DNA of 60,608 nt. Source: Streptococcus australis (lineage in GTDB: Bacteria > Bacillota > Bacilli > Lactobacillales > Streptococcaceae). Position 1 is the stretch's first letter. Each line of letters starts with the position of its first letter. Shown in pieces: positions 25,930 to 34,589 of this stretch. The notes beneath the pieces were generated by a model. The model was not told where the DNA came from and ran no database searches. It saw only the letters and a list, made by a program, of their open reading frames with translations. The stretch spans positions 1-60,608 of the forward strand of contig NZ_JAHZQQ010000007.1 of assembly GCF_019930045.1 (NCBI RefSeq), read 5' to 3'. The translations under genes and the position numbers were made by a program.

Positions 25930-27108
25930 TTACTGTTCTTTTGATTGAAGCTGCTTAGCTACTAGCTGAGCCAAGAGTGAAAAGAGAATAACTCCAGCTC
26001 CAATCAGGAGAAAGGATTCTACTCGGACACTTGGCAACCAAGTCATCAAACCTTTGGCGATGGGCATAAAGAGAACAGCCAAGGTATAAATTGTGCTCAA
26101 TACTCTACCTAGATAATCATCTTCCACCTTGGTTTGCACTTGAGTAAAAACGTGGATGTCGAAAATGGTCACAAAAAATTCACAGACCAGATTTCCCGAA
26201 AAGGAAAGATAAGTCGGAAGAGGCAAGCCCATCATGAACACTCCTACACCTGCCATGATCAGTAAAAACAGGAGAATTTTCATACTTGATGTAATTTTAT
26301 TGGCAACAAATGCTCCTAGAATAGATCCAATAGCTCCCAATGTTAAGATGGTCGCATAAGCCCCCTTGCCCCCGTAGAGTCGATTGGAAAATGGAAGTAA
26401 AAACTCAAAAGCCGCAAAAAAGAAATTAACGCCGGAAGCCACCAACAAGAGAAAGAAAATCTCTTTCTGATGCCAGATATAGTCTAACCCCTCCTTGATA
26501 TCAGAAAAAATATCTTTCCCCGTAAACTGTTTCTTTTCTTGAACCTTGGCTTCTTCTTTCGAAAGGGATGCCACTAGGACAAATGCAATGAAAAAGGTCA
26601 GAGCATCTAGTAAGAGGGTCGCATGGAGACTGGCAAATTGTAGAACTAGGAAAGAAAGCACGGGAGAACTGACACTAACAACTTGTAAGACCAGCTCCAA
26701 GTGCGCATTATAGGTTACAATCTCTTCTTTCTCCACAACTTCTGTAATAATGGCTTTATTGGCAGGTCGAGAAAAACCAAAGGCAATGGCCTGAACAATA
26801 TTGGCAACAATCAGGGCCGCAATCATCCAACGATCGTTCCTGATAAAAGAAATCGCCAAACACAGGAGACCACACACCAAGTCGGTCGTCATCAAAATCT
26901 TGCGACGAGAAAAACGGTCTGAAATCACCCCTCCAAAAGGATTCACGAGGATCCCTGTCACTAACTCAGAAATCTGATAGATTCCTAATACCGTCTTTCC
27001 TATAGTCCCCATTGAGGCCAGCCAGACACTATTTCCATAATCATAGAGCATATTTCCAATTTTGGTAATCGCTCCACGACTAATTAATTGGACCGCATGT
27101 CGGTTCAT
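25930..27108 (-). CDS. MFS transporter, copy 2 of a tandem pair
   Basis: 392 residues with the same start, motifs and membrane layout as copy 1 and only scattered changes such as VTGILVNPFGG versus VTSILVNPFGG. AAAGGAG precedes the ATG. It lies 25 bp behind the frameshifted rgg gene and could have been under its control. The 110 bp between the copies hold a weak ATGAAA/TTTTCAT hairpin. Differences concentrated in helices 8-11 may separate substrate choice, but that is a guess. Confidence 0.85.
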   Translation of the reverse strand: MNRHAVQLISRGAITKIGNMLYDYGNSVWLASMGTIGKTVLGIYQISELVTGILVNPFGGVISDRFSRRKILMTTDLVCGLLCLAISFIRNDRWMIAALIVANIVQAIAFGFSRPANKAIITEVVEKEEIVTYNAHLELVLQVVSVSSPVLSFLVLQFASLHATLLLDALTFFIAFVLVASLSKEEAKVQEKKQFTGKDIFSDIKEGLDYIWHQKEIFFLLLVASGVNFFFAAFEFLLPFSNRLYGGKGAYATILTLGAIGSILGAFVANKITSSMKILLFLLIMAGVGVFMMGLPLPTYLSFSGNLVCEFFVTIFDIHVFTQVQTKVEDDYLGRVLSTIYTLAVLFMPIAKGLMTWLPSVRVESFLLIGAGVILFSLLAQLVAKQLQSKEQ

Positions 27109-27133
27109 AAAATCTCCTTTATCTCTCTCCTAT

Positions 27134-28005
27134 TTAGGAACATTCATCTATTACAAATTTATCAAAGTGTTCTTGATAGTAAGCTACCTGCTCTGGAAGA
27201 CCTAGCACATCAAAAATATGCATAGCCTCTTGCATTTGCTGACTCCCTTCTTCTGTTTGCCCCTTCTGATAGAGGGCAAATCCCTTGAGGTAATGAAAGA
27301 CATTGCGTTCGTAGAGTTTGATGCTCTTCCCGATAATCTTTTTTACATAGGCTCAAAATAGCTGGCATTTTCGAAAGAACGATGTTCTAGACAATGCTGG
27401 TAACAATTCAGAGCTAGAATCAAGACCAGTTTTCGATGGCGACCAATTTCCTTGTAGAAATCTTCCCGCTCCATCACTTCTCTACCAAGCCGAGTGACAT
27501 AATCCACATTATAAAAGCTATAGAGATTGCCAAAGAGGATCAACTCATACATGGTCCATTCTTCCGTTTGAAAGAGATAATCCGCCACCTTGTCCAGATC
27601 ACTTTGCTTCATCGTGTAGCTAGCATCTCTCTGGCAAATGAGCCCTTGTAGTAGGATCCAGTTCAATTCAAAATAAAGGAGATTGGTCGAACTTGTAGCC
27701 TTTTCCAGTTGTTCTCCTTGAAGCCTTTGAAAACCCGCAATGTCATTTGAATAGTAAAATGGAATAATCTGAGCCATCAAGGCCACATGCTCATGGTGTT
27801 GGAAATTTCTGGCCTTATCCATAAAATTCTCAATCGTCACATGGATATTGTCCAAAATTTCAAAGAAGCGCGACGTAGCCAGATCCGACTCCCCCAATTC
27901 AAAACGGGATAATTGGGAAGTCGAGCAAGCTTCTCCTGCAGCTTCTTTCAATGAATATTTTTTACTGATTCGAAATTCGCGAAAAACTTTGCCTAAATCT
28001 TCCAT
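27134..28005 (-). pseudogene. Frameshifted Rgg-family regulator
   Basis: Residues 1-65 form the Xre-type helix-turn-helix (EFRISKKYSLKEAAGEACSTSQLSRFELGESDL) and the helical repeat region follows. The frame stops at 27343 after SYFEPM with about 220 residues. The next frame continues without interruption as VKKIIGKSIKLYERNVFHYL and then GFALYQKGQTEEGSQQM to a stop at 27134. Together they give the usual Rgg length of about 290. One base is missing near 27345-27350. The C-terminal part binds signal peptide and dimerises, so the split product is probably non-functional. No short hydrophobic peptide gene was seen next to it. Confidence 0.85.
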
Positions 28006-28009
28006 CTGA

Positions 28010-28363
28010 TTACCACTTAAATTCCTTTAAGTGCCTTTCTAACTCTTGCAAGTACCCTTCGTAGAATCCTTGATCTTCTTTCACGGAAACATCTAATTGT
28101 CTTAAGTAGGAAATCAGCCAATCAACCAATAAATCATACTGATGAAGAGGTAGGCGTTTCATCTGCTCTTCAACAAAAGAAATGGCCTCTGCAAATCGCT
28201 GCTCTTCCAGAACTTGCTGAAGATAGTGATTCCCGTTGATGAGTTTTCCTTCCTCATCCTCATACTGCCCCAAATCTAAATTCTGAATCTGCAGGCGCAA
28301 AGTTGTACCAATTATATCGGCTACACCTTTAATCTGCTTCATAAACCAATCATTTTCAGTCAT
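28010..28363 (-). CDS. DUF6483-like hypothetical protein
   Basis: 117 residues from the ATG at 28363, supported by AAGGAG about 9 bp upstream. Soluble and helical, starting MTENDWFMKQIKGVADIIG, with repeats of acidic, Gln- and Leu-rich helices. I place it with DUF6483 from memory of the N-terminal pattern, without certainty. The stop lies 4 bp before the rgg start, so the two genes are co-transcribed. The function is not known. Confidence 0.65.
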   Translation of the reverse strand: MTENDWFMKQIKGVADIIGTTLRLQIQNLDLGQYEDEEGKLINGNHYLQQVLEEQRFAEAISFVEEQMKRLPLHQYDLLVDWLISYLRQLDVSVKEDQGFYEGYLQELERHLKEFKW

Positions 28364-28393
28364 CACAATGTTCTCCTTAGGCAAATTAGAAAA

Positions 28394-28574
28394 CTAGACT
28401 TTCTCCGCTAATTCTTCCCATTCTATCATGGCTTCTTCTTGGGCGGCGGTCAGCTGGTCGATTTGCTGCTGGCTCTCCATGAGTTCGCCGGTTTCATTGG
28501 TGGCCTACAGCTTCTTTTAACGAATAATTTTTACTGATTCGAAATTCACGAAAAACTTTGCCTAAATCTTCCAT
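28394..28574 (-). pseudogene. Deletion scar: rgg N-terminus fused to an ABC-F C-terminus
   Basis: Reading leftward from 28574, an ATG directly abutting the abcF stop encodes MEDLGKVFREFRISKNYSL, almost the same as the start of the rgg gene at 28005. At about 28504 it switches, and 28394-28504 encode TNETGELMESQQQIDQLT, then AAQEEAMIEWEELAEKV and a stop, a diverged copy of the abcF C-terminus. This looks like the remains of a second abcF-rgg unit whose middle was deleted. Neither fragment is likely to make a functional protein. Confidence 0.85.
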
Positions 28575-30482
28575 TTATTCCACCTGCTCTGACAGTTCTG
28601 CCCATTCTTCCATAACTGCTTCCTGCTGGACAGTCAGTTGGTCCAGGTCACTCTGGAGTTGAACTAAGTCGGCTGCATCATTGGTGCTATGCATGGTTTC
28701 GGTGATGGCTTGGATTTTTTGATCCAGCTCTTCCATCTCTGCTTCCAATTGCTCAATGCGGCGGGTGATTTTACGGAGTTCCTTCTGATTTTGCTTTTGC
28801 AGATGATAATCATTGCTGGTGACTTCTTCCGTTGAAGAAGCGGGCTCAGCTTCTGCTTGCGCTGCAGCAAGGGCTTCTAACTCTGCTTTTTTCTCCAAAT
28901 AATAATCGTAGTCTCCTAGATAAAGGGTCGAGCCTTCTTCTGAGAGTTCCAAAACTTGTGTCGCTACCCGATTGATAAAGTAGCGGTCGTGGCTGACAAA
29001 AAGCAGGGTCCCATCAAAATCAATCAAGGCATTTTCCAGTACTTCCTTGCTATCGATGTCCAAGTGGTTGGTCGGCTCATCGAGAATCAAGAAGTTATTA
29101 TTCTCCATAGACAGCTTTGACAAGAGCAGGCGCGCGCGCTCTCCACCTGACAGCATGCCGACGGTTTTCTTGACATCGTCCCCTGAGAAAAGGAAGGCTC
29201 CTAGGCGATTGCGAATTTCTACTTCTGGTGTCAGCTTAAAGTCATTCCAGAGCTCATCCAAGACACTGTTGTGAGGGGTTAGTTTACTTTGGGTCTGGTC
29301 ATAGTAGCCCACCTCGACATTGGCCCCAAAACGGGCTTCCCCCTTGATGAAAGGAATCTGCCCGACAATAGACTTGATAAGAGTAGATTTCCCGATTCCA
29401 TTTGGTCCCACAATAGCGACCGCATTCATCTTACGGATATCCAGATTGATCGGCTCGGACAGGATTTGATCATCATAGCCGACGGCCGCCTCTTCTACTG
29501 TCAAGACGACATTGCCAGAGGTCTTATCAGAATGGAAGGTCATATGGGCAGACTTGGTCCCAGCTTCGGGCTTGTCTAGGCGCTCCATTTTTTCCAACTG
29601 CTTGCGACGAGACTGGGCCCGCTTGGTGGTTGAGGCCCGCACCAAATTACGATTAACAAAGTCTTCGAGCGCTGCAATCTCTTTTTGTTGTTTCTCGTAG
29701 TTCTTGGCTTCGGTCAAAAGCTTTTGCTCTTTTTGCTCGACAAAGCTGGAGTAATTGCCGACATAGCGGTCCAAGGAATGCTTGGTCAAATCCAAAGTAA
29801 TGGTAGCGACCTTATCTAGGAAATACCGGTCGTGACTGACAATGAGAAGGGCCCCACTATAATTGACCAAGTAATTTTCCAACCAGGCAATGGTCTCAAT
29901 ATCCAAGTGGTTGGTCGGCTCATCCAGTACCAAGAGATTTGGCTTTTCCAAGAGCATCTTGGCCAGAGCCAGACGGGTATTTTGCCCACCAGATAACTCT
30001 TCAATCTTCATCTGCCACATGGACTCATCAAACTTGAAGCCGTTTAAAATGGCGCGGATATCTGCCTCATAGGTAAAGCCACCAGCTTGACGGAATTCTT
30101 CCGATAGCCGGTCATAATCCTGCATGAGTTTTTCTAGGTCAGCACCAGTTTTTTCCCCCATCTCCAGCTCCATCTGCCGCAAGCTTTTCTCCGTCTTACG
30201 GAGATCGTCAAAGACATGGAGCATCTCATCGTAGATGGTATTGGATGACTCAAAGCGGCTATCCTGAGCTAGATAAGAGAGGGAAAGGTCACGCTTTTTA
30301 TTGATTTCCCCAGAAGTCGGCTCTTCTTCTCCGACCAAGATTTTCAAGAGCGTGGATTTGCCGGCTCCGTTCTTTCCGACCAAGGCAATCCGGTCCCGTT
30401 CATCCACTTGCAGGCTAATGTTATCAAAAAGAACCTCCCCTGCAAAAGAGCGTTCAATTTTGTTGGCTTGTAAAATAATCAT
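28575..30482 (-). CDS. ABC-F ribosome-associated ATPase (YdiF-like)
   Basis: 635 residues from MIILQANKIERSF at 30482, the standard N-terminus; the upstream extension lacks support. Two ABC domains: Walker A GKNGAGKST (about 36) and GPNGIGKST (about 356), signatures LSGGQ and LSGGE, Walker B LVLDEPTNHLD and LILDEPTNHLD. A P-site linker (KSAHMTFHSDKTSG region) separates them, and a C-terminal coiled coil (about 545-635) ends the protein. ABC-F proteins act on the ribosome; some give antibiotic protection. The C-terminal coiled coil places it nearer YdiF/Uup than known resistance types. Confidence 0.9.
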   Translation of the reverse strand: MIILQANKIERSFAGEVLFDNISLQVDERDRIALVGKNGAGKSTLLKILVGEEEPTSGEINKKRDLSLSYLAQDSRFESSNTIYDEMLHVFDDLRKTEKSLRQMELEMGEKTGADLEKLMQDYDRLSEEFRQAGGFTYEADIRAILNGFKFDESMWQMKIEELSGGQNTRLALAKMLLEKPNLLVLDEPTNHLDIETIAWLENYLVNYSGALLIVSHDRYFLDKVATITLDLTKHSLDRYVGNYSSFVEQKEQKLLTEAKNYEKQQKEIAALEDFVNRNLVRASTTKRAQSRRKQLEKMERLDKPEAGTKSAHMTFHSDKTSGNVVLTVEEAAVGYDDQILSEPINLDIRKMNAVAIVGPNGIGKSTLIKSIVGQIPFIKGEARFGANVEVGYYDQTQSKLTPHNSVLDELWNDFKLTPEVEIRNRLGAFLFSGDDVKKTVGMLSGGERARLLLSKLSMENNNFLILDEPTNHLDIDSKEVLENALIDFDGTLLFVSHDRYFINRVATQVLELSEEGSTLYLGDYDYYLEKKAELEALAAAQAEAEPASSTEEVTSNDYHLQKQNQKELRKITRRIEQLEAEMEELDQKIQAITETMHSTNDAADLVQLQSDLDQLTVQQEAVMEEWAELSEQVE

Positions 30483-30523
30483 AGTTTCATTGTACCTTAC
30501 TTTTGACAAATTGACAATTGAAG

Positions 30524-30557
30524 AAAAGGCCAAACGCTAGATGCGCTTGACCTTTCC
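30524..30557 (-). terminator. Terminator between the small membrane genes and abcF
   Basis: AAAGGTCAAGCG and CGTTTGGCCTTTT pair with G-U bonds around a short loop, with T-rich sequence following on the minus strand. Confidence 0.7.
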
Positions 30558-30564
30558 TTACTTT

Positions 30565-30792
30565 TTAAATCGCTGAGACATTGGAAGCCATTTGACTGTA
30601 CTGATAGGCTAGGAAAATCCCGATGCCAATCACCAGCAAAAACAAGCCCCATTTGATGACTCCCTTCACAAAGCGAATCACAAGCAGGATTATCATAGAG
30701 CCAATCAGCCAAGTAATGGCCAAATGGGAGAAGAAAGCTTGAACAGCTTCCTTATTGTCCCCGAAAAATTGACGGATTCCCTCCAGGAGCAT
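30565..30792 (-). CDS. Small membrane protein, possibly 3' half of a split gene
   Basis: 75 residues with two hydrophobic stretches (about 24-45 and 48-66) after a charged start (LLEGIRQFFGDNKEAVQAF). The ATG has no good ribosome binding site and lies inside the upstream 61-aa frame, which overlaps it by 41 bp in another phase. Either the two are translationally coupled, or a single about 120-aa membrane protein has been split by a one-base change near 30790. No family recognised. Confidence 0.55.
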   Translation of the reverse strand: MLLEGIRQFFGDNKEAVQAFFSHLAITWLIGSMIILLVIRFVKGVIKWGLFLLVIGIGIFLAYQYSQMASNVSAI

Positions 30793-30937
30793 AGTTTTCC
30801 CAAGCCTGTTGAATGCCTAATTCATGGGAAATTGATTGACCTTTTTGGAATATCCAAAGAAAGATTCCAGAGTTAAACACGGAGAGTGCCACTTGTTCTG
30901 GAAAGGTTCGAATAAGATACAGTAAGCGTTTGATCAT
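30752..30937 (-). CDS. Small protein, possibly 5' half of a split membrane gene
   Basis: 61 residues starting MIKRLLYLIRTFPEQVALSV with a strong AAGGAG ribosome binding site 5 bp before the ATG, 2 bp after the matrixin stop. Residues 15-32 are moderately hydrophobic. The last 12 residues (APGGNPSIFRGQ) look unlike the rest and cover the overlap with the next frame, which is what a frameshift tail would look like. Function unknown. Confidence 0.55.
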   Translation of the reverse strand: MIKRLLYLIRTFPEQVALSVFNSGIFLWIFQKGQSISHELGIQQAWENYAPGGNPSIFRGQ

Positions 30938-30939
30938 CC

Positions 30940-31659
30940 TTACTCCTTGTATAGTTGACGAACAGCCTCAATATCCCTCGCTTGAATGCTATAAAAGGAA
31001 CCAGCTGACTGCATGACAGACTCTTCCTCATTATGGTCCAAACCAATAGCATGGCCTAGTTCATGCTCAGCTGTATTCACAATCCGTTGATGGGAATAGT
31101 TGTACTGCTTATTTAATAGGTAATAGCGATTTAAACGAACAATCACCCGTTTGAAACGATTGGTTAAAACATTGGTCTGGGTTTCTGCTTCACCTGCTGC
31201 AGAAACGGTGCTATCATCCATCTCTGTCAAGAGGATATCTGCCTCTTCTTCACTGGTAACAAGTTGGAAAGTGAAAGCCCCTGTCTGATTCCAAGACTCA
31301 AGAGCTTCCTCATAAGCAAGAGTAAAAGTCTCATCCATTGCAGGATCTAGATAAACTTTTGCAGTTGCATGATCCCACCTTGCTCCTGTAGAGGTATGGC
31401 CATCTGTTGCAAGACCTTCTTGAGCAGATGGACTTCCCGGACCTAGCAAAGGACCAGTTCGATGAAAGTAAGCATCCACCTGCGTGACAACCGTTTGGGC
31501 TGCGCGACTAACCCCATCTATCCCGCTACCGGTTTTGCCACTAAAGAATAGAACACCAACCAGTAGGGAAAAACTGAGGGCTAGGGTCCAAAACAAGCCC
31601 CAAACAAGACTCCAAATGGCCCGTATTAGAAAACGAATCATGGCTATAATAGTTCTCAC
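30940..31659 (-). CDS. Membrane-anchored matrixin-type zinc metalloprotease
   Basis: 239 residues from a GTG at 31659, chosen because AAAGGAGGAGCTT precedes it; a longer frame begins 48 bp upstream without support. One membrane helix (about 14-40) puts the domain outside. The zinc site HELGHAIGLDH (about 199-209) fits HExxHxxGxxH and is followed by the Met-turn ESVMQSAG. This is the M10A matrixin/metzincin pattern. Streptococci carry such proteins without a known target. No propeptide cysteine switch is visible. Two small membrane genes follow directly. Confidence 0.85.
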   Translation of the reverse strand: MRTIIAMIRFLIRAIWSLVWGLFWTLALSFSLLVGVLFFSGKTGSGIDGVSRAAQTVVTQVDAYFHRTGPLLGPGSPSAQEGLATDGHTSTGARWDHATAKVYLDPAMDETFTLAYEEALESWNQTGAFTFQLVTSEEEADILLTEMDDSTVSAAGEAETQTNVLTNRFKRVIVRLNRYYLLNKQYNYSHQRIVNTAEHELGHAIGLDHNEEESVMQSAGSFYSIQARDIEAVRQLYKE

Positions 31660-31756
31660 AAGCTCCTCCTTTCCTTGGGAAGACCTCTGTTTAGGTCTAG
31701 AAGACAATAATATACCTTACTTTTCTTAAAATAAGCTAAAGGGTGACGTCATGAAA

Positions 31757-31800
31757 GGAAAAAGATCCAGTTGACAGCAAAGCCAACTGAATCCTTTCCA
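31757..31800 (-). terminator. endA terminator
   Basis: GATTCAGTTG and CAACTGGATC pair around an 11-nt loop and are followed by TTTTTCC on the minus strand. Confidence 0.75.
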
Positions 31801-31825
31801 TCCTTCTTCTTCTTTTATACGCAGC

Positions 31826-32668
31826 TTAGCGATGCACTGTTACTTTTCCAGTACGATAATCCAAACTAATTCCACTTTGAACATTTGGTACAAAAACGTT
31901 AAACTCTAGACTTCCATCACTAGATTTTGCTTCAATTTGACTACCGACGGGAACTAAATCCTGTTCTGTAGCATAATGGAGGGTCACCCGGTAGCGGACC
32001 CGCTTATTTTTATCTAATGCTTTGCGAACGAGGGTTTCATAATAATTTTGACCAGTAGAGTCTCTATCACGCGCTTGGTTAGCCCAAGCTGTTTGGACAG
32101 CTATATTCTTTGGATTACTGGTTGAAGCATCAAATCCATCTAAGTTGCCAATCAAGGCATAGCCGAGAAGGTGTCCCCGATCAACCGCATGGTCATATTC
32201 CCCAGCTAAATTGGTTACTTGGTGCCAACCAGCTGGGGCCCAATCTATGTCCATTTGTTCTCTTTTTTGGTATTGACGAGTCGCCTTGGTCATCAAAGCG
32301 TTGGCAACCGTGGGAATTTCTCGTCCTTTTACAGTCTTTGTCTTGGTATCTGCATAAGGGAGACTCGCAACATCCGCATCCAGATTGGTTTTATTCTGGT
32401 TAATGATGAAAGCGCCTGCTTCGTTCCATTGAATGTTCTTTCCTAGTTTAGCTCGAACACTATCTGTCAGAACACTCTCCGCTAGTTCCTTACTCGGTGT
32501 TGCTTCTTGACTCGAAGTAACAACCGTTTGAACTTGAGAGTGACTGGCGATTGGCTGGGGTTGACTAAAATAATACCCGCCGATTGAGAGAGCTGCAGCT
32601 ACCACCAAGCCTAGTAAGGTTTGTCTCGATTTTTTCATTTTAAGTGGTTTTTGTTGATCGTTTGCCAC
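31826..32668 (-). CDS. endA: Membrane-bound DNA-entry nuclease EndA
   Basis: 280 residues from a GTG with GAGGAAACC upstream. A signal anchor (about 17-35) precedes a beta-beta-alpha metal nuclease domain with the DRGHLLG motif (His166) and the downstream Asn region ([13 protein letters not shown]). In pneumococcus EndA degrades one strand of transforming DNA during uptake and cuts neutrophil traps. The gene order murA-epuA-endA is the pneumococcal one, which supports the name. Confidence 0.95.
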   Translation of the reverse strand: MANDQQKPLKMKKSRQTLLGLVVAAALSIGGYYFSQPQPIASHSQVQTVVTSSQEATPSKELAESVLTDSVRAKLGKNIQWNEAGAFIINQNKTNLDADVASLPYADTKTKTVKGREIPTVANALMTKATRQYQKREQMDIDWAPAGWHQVTNLAGEYDHAVDRGHLLGYALIGNLDGFDASTSNPKNIAVQTAWANQARDRDSTGQNYYETLVRKALDKNKRVRYRVTLHYATEQDLVPVGSQIEAKSSDGSLEFNVFVPNVQSGISLDYRTGKVTVHR

Positions 32669-32743
32669 AATGGTTTCCTCTATTTCTACTGAATGGGAAA
32701 GAGCCTGGGATCACGATCTCAAGCTCCTCTTTTTGATAAATGG
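32669..32743 (-). other. epuA-endA spacer with stem-loop
   Basis: AAGAGGAGCTTGAGAT and ATCCCAGGCTCTTT pair imperfectly around a 4-nt loop between the two genes. It could weaken read-through into endA or be a processing site. Confidence 0.4.
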
Positions 32744-32938
32744 TTACTTACCTGAAAATTTCTGAAGGATTTCCTTCCAGGTATCTGGCGAGAGAATGGA
32801 CCAAGGATCCTTCCCATTGCCAATGACACCATATCCAATGACCAAGCCAAGGGCAAAGACAATCGCTAGAATGGTAAGAACCAATAAGACGATCCCCAAT
32901 TGTTTTCCGATTGCTTTTAATTTAGTTTTCATCATCAT
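32744..32938 (-). CDS. epuA: EpuA family membrane protein
   Basis: 64 residues with one long hydrophobic helix (about 15-38) after a basic start, then [19 protein letters not shown]. The EpuA family is annotated, misleadingly, as an RNA polymerase beta-like subunit. The start overlaps the murA stop by 17 bp. Three ATG codons in a row are available; the third (32932) is best spaced from AAGGA. It lies between murA and endA as in pneumococcus, where it is not needed for nuclease activity. Confidence 0.85.
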   Translation of the reverse strand: MMMKTKLKAIGKQLGIVLLVLTILAIVFALGLVIGYGVIGNGKDPWSILSPDTWKEILQKFSGK

Positions 32939-34205
32939 CTTCCTTCACACGACGTACATCTGCTCCAAGAGCCACCAATTTTTCATGGAATTTAAAATAT
33001 CCACGATCAAGGTGGGTTAACTTGCTCACTTTGGTTTCTCCTTCAGCCACAAGCCCCATTAAAATCAAGGTCGCACTAGCACGCAAGTCTGTCGACATCA
33101 CTTCAGCCCCTTGTAAGCTAGCTCCACCTTGGATGCGGGCTGTATCTCTCATAATGTCTGAGTGTAAGCCCATCCGACGCATCTCTTCCAAATGTTGGAA
33201 ACGATTTTCAAAGACCGTTTCAATCATTGTTGATTCACCAGAAGCCATGGCCATCAAAGCAGTGAATTGGGCTTGCATATCTGTAGGGAAGCCTGGATAA
33301 GGCAAGGTTTTTACCGTTACTGGTTTCAATTTAGAGACATCTGAGCGAATGCGAATACCATTTTCTTCTTCTGTTACCTCAACACCCATTTCTTGCATTT
33401 TGGACAGAAGAGGACGGTTGTGTTCCCAAATTGCATCCTCGATTAAAACGTCTCCACCTGTCATGGCTGCACCAACCATGAAGGTTCCTGCCTCAATTCG
33501 GTCTTGAACGACATTGTGAACCGCTCCATGCAAACGATCTACCCCAACAATCGTCAAGGTTTCTGTACCTGCTCCACGTACCTTAGCTCCCATCTTATTC
33601 AACAGAGAGGCCAAGTCCACGATCTCAGGTTCGCGGGCCGCGTTCTCGATAACCGTTGTTCCATTTGCTAAGGTTGCTGCCATCATGATATTTTGGGTGG
33701 CACCTACGGATGGGAAATCCATGTAGATATGAGCTCCTTGAAGACGATCTGCTTTTGCTTCAATGTAACCAGCTGTTTGGGTGATTTTCGCTCCCATGGC
33801 TTCCAAGCCCTTCAAGTGCAAATCGATTGGACGACTTCCAATGGTACAGCCACCTGGCATGGAAACTTTGGCATGACCATTCCGGGCCAAGACAGGACCT
33901 AAAACGACGATCGAAGCTCGCATCTTACTGACATATTTGTAAGGTGCTTCTTCTGTTAATGGTTGCGTCGCATCAACGACTACTGTATTGGTTTCTTCAT
34001 CAAACGTAACTTGAGTGTTCAAGCCACGAACGACATTGTTCATTGTAAAGACATCAGATAAAACAGGAACATTGGTCAAAGTTGTTGTTCCTTCACTGGC
34101 CAAAACAGTTGCTGCTAAAAGGGGAAGGACTGCATTCTTTGCTCCTTCAATCTTCACAGTTCCAACTAGGCGATTTTGACCACCATTTACAATAATTTTA
34201 TCCAT
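32922..34205 (-). CDS. murA: UDP-N-acetylglucosamine 1-carboxyvinyltransferase
   Basis: 427 residues. The active-site cysteine is in [16 protein letters not shown] near residue 117, the N-terminal substrate lysine in [13 protein letters not shown] at about 22, and the [10 protein letters not shown] loop near 305. It adds enolpyruvate to UDP-GlcNAc, the first committed step of peptidoglycan, and is the fosfomycin target. Streptococci carry two copies; this is the one next to epuA-endA. Extended -10 promoter and GGAG ribosome binding site lie just upstream. Confidence 0.97.
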   Translation of the reverse strand: MDKIIVNGGQNRLVGTVKIEGAKNAVLPLLAATVLASEGTTTLTNVPVLSDVFTMNNVVRGLNTQVTFDEETNTVVVDATQPLTEEAPYKYVSKMRASIVVLGPVLARNGHAKVSMPGGCTIGSRPIDLHLKGLEAMGAKITQTAGYIEAKADRLQGAHIYMDFPSVGATQNIMMAATLANGTTVIENAAREPEIVDLASLLNKMGAKVRGAGTETLTIVGVDRLHGAVHNVVQDRIEAGTFMVGAAMTGGDVLIEDAIWEHNRPLLSKMQEMGVEVTEEENGIRIRSDVSKLKPVTVKTLPYPGFPTDMQAQFTALMAMASGESTMIETVFENRFQHLEEMRRMGLHSDIMRDTARIQGGASLQGAEVMSTDLRASATLILMGLVAEGETKVSKLTHLDRGYFKFHEKLVALGADVRRVKEDDDEN

Positions 34206-34242
34206 ACTTGTTATTACTCCATTTCATTCAGTCACGACTACT

Positions 34243-34251
34243 ATCATACCA
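34243..34251 (-). promoter_or_regulatory. Extended -10 promoter of murA-epuA-endA
   Basis: TGG-TATGAT reading leftward, about 37 bp before the murA start. No -35 match. Confidence 0.6.
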
Positions 34252-34271
34252 TAAATTCATTAAAAAAGAAG

Positions 34272-34502
34272 CTAAAAGTTCCCGTTAAACAACTGCCGAC
34301 TGAATTCATAAATACTGATAAAGAAGCTACTAGTCAAATAGCCAAGACTAATGCTGATCAATAAAATAAGAAGCCGAATTTTTACGGCTGTTTCGGCGTT
34401 TACCTTTAAAAAACGCTCCCACTGAACCACCGTTGAAAGAAGGTGGTAGGCGAAGAAAATAAATAATAGGTGACTGCAAAAAGTAAAAATCATTTGAATC
34501 AT
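34272..34502 (-). CDS. DUF1146 family membrane protein
   Basis: 76 residues from the ATG at 34502. It starts MIQMIFTFCSHLLFIFFAY and has two hydrophobic helices (about 5-20 and 42-65), the small DUF1146/YwzB pattern that commonly lies next to the ATPase and murA genes. An upstream frame extension of 17 residues crosses the promoter and is rejected. A TGGTATAAT box ends 6 bp before this ATG, so the mRNA may be leaderless; a second ATG three codons on is the alternative start. Confidence 0.75.
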   Translation of the reverse strand: MIQMIFTFCSHLLFIFFAYHLLSTVVQWERFLKVNAETAVKIRLLILLISISLGYLTSSFFISIYEFSRQLFNGNF

Positions 34503-34508
34503 ACCTCT

Positions 34509-34517
34509 ATTATACCA
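34509..34517 (-). promoter_or_regulatory. Extended -10 promoter of the DUF1146 gene
   Basis: TGG-TATAAT reading leftward, 6 bp from the ATG. Predicted transcription start falls on the start codon. Confidence 0.65.
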
Positions 34518-34551
34518 TAAGAAAAACTTTCCTTTCATATTCTTTAGATTC

Positions 34552-34584
34552 AAAAAAAAGAAGTCGATTTAATCAACTTCTTTC
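34552..34584 (-). terminator. ATPase operon terminator
   Basis: AAGAAGTTGAT and ATCGACTTCTT pair around TTAA and run into eight T residues on the minus strand, after atpC. Confidence 0.9.
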
Positions 34585-34589
34585 TATTT

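Noticed and set aside
27134..28005. Rgg/SHP quorum-sensing pair
   Set aside because: No short hydrophobic peptide gene with ribosome binding site was found on either strand next to rgg, and the regulator itself is frameshifted.
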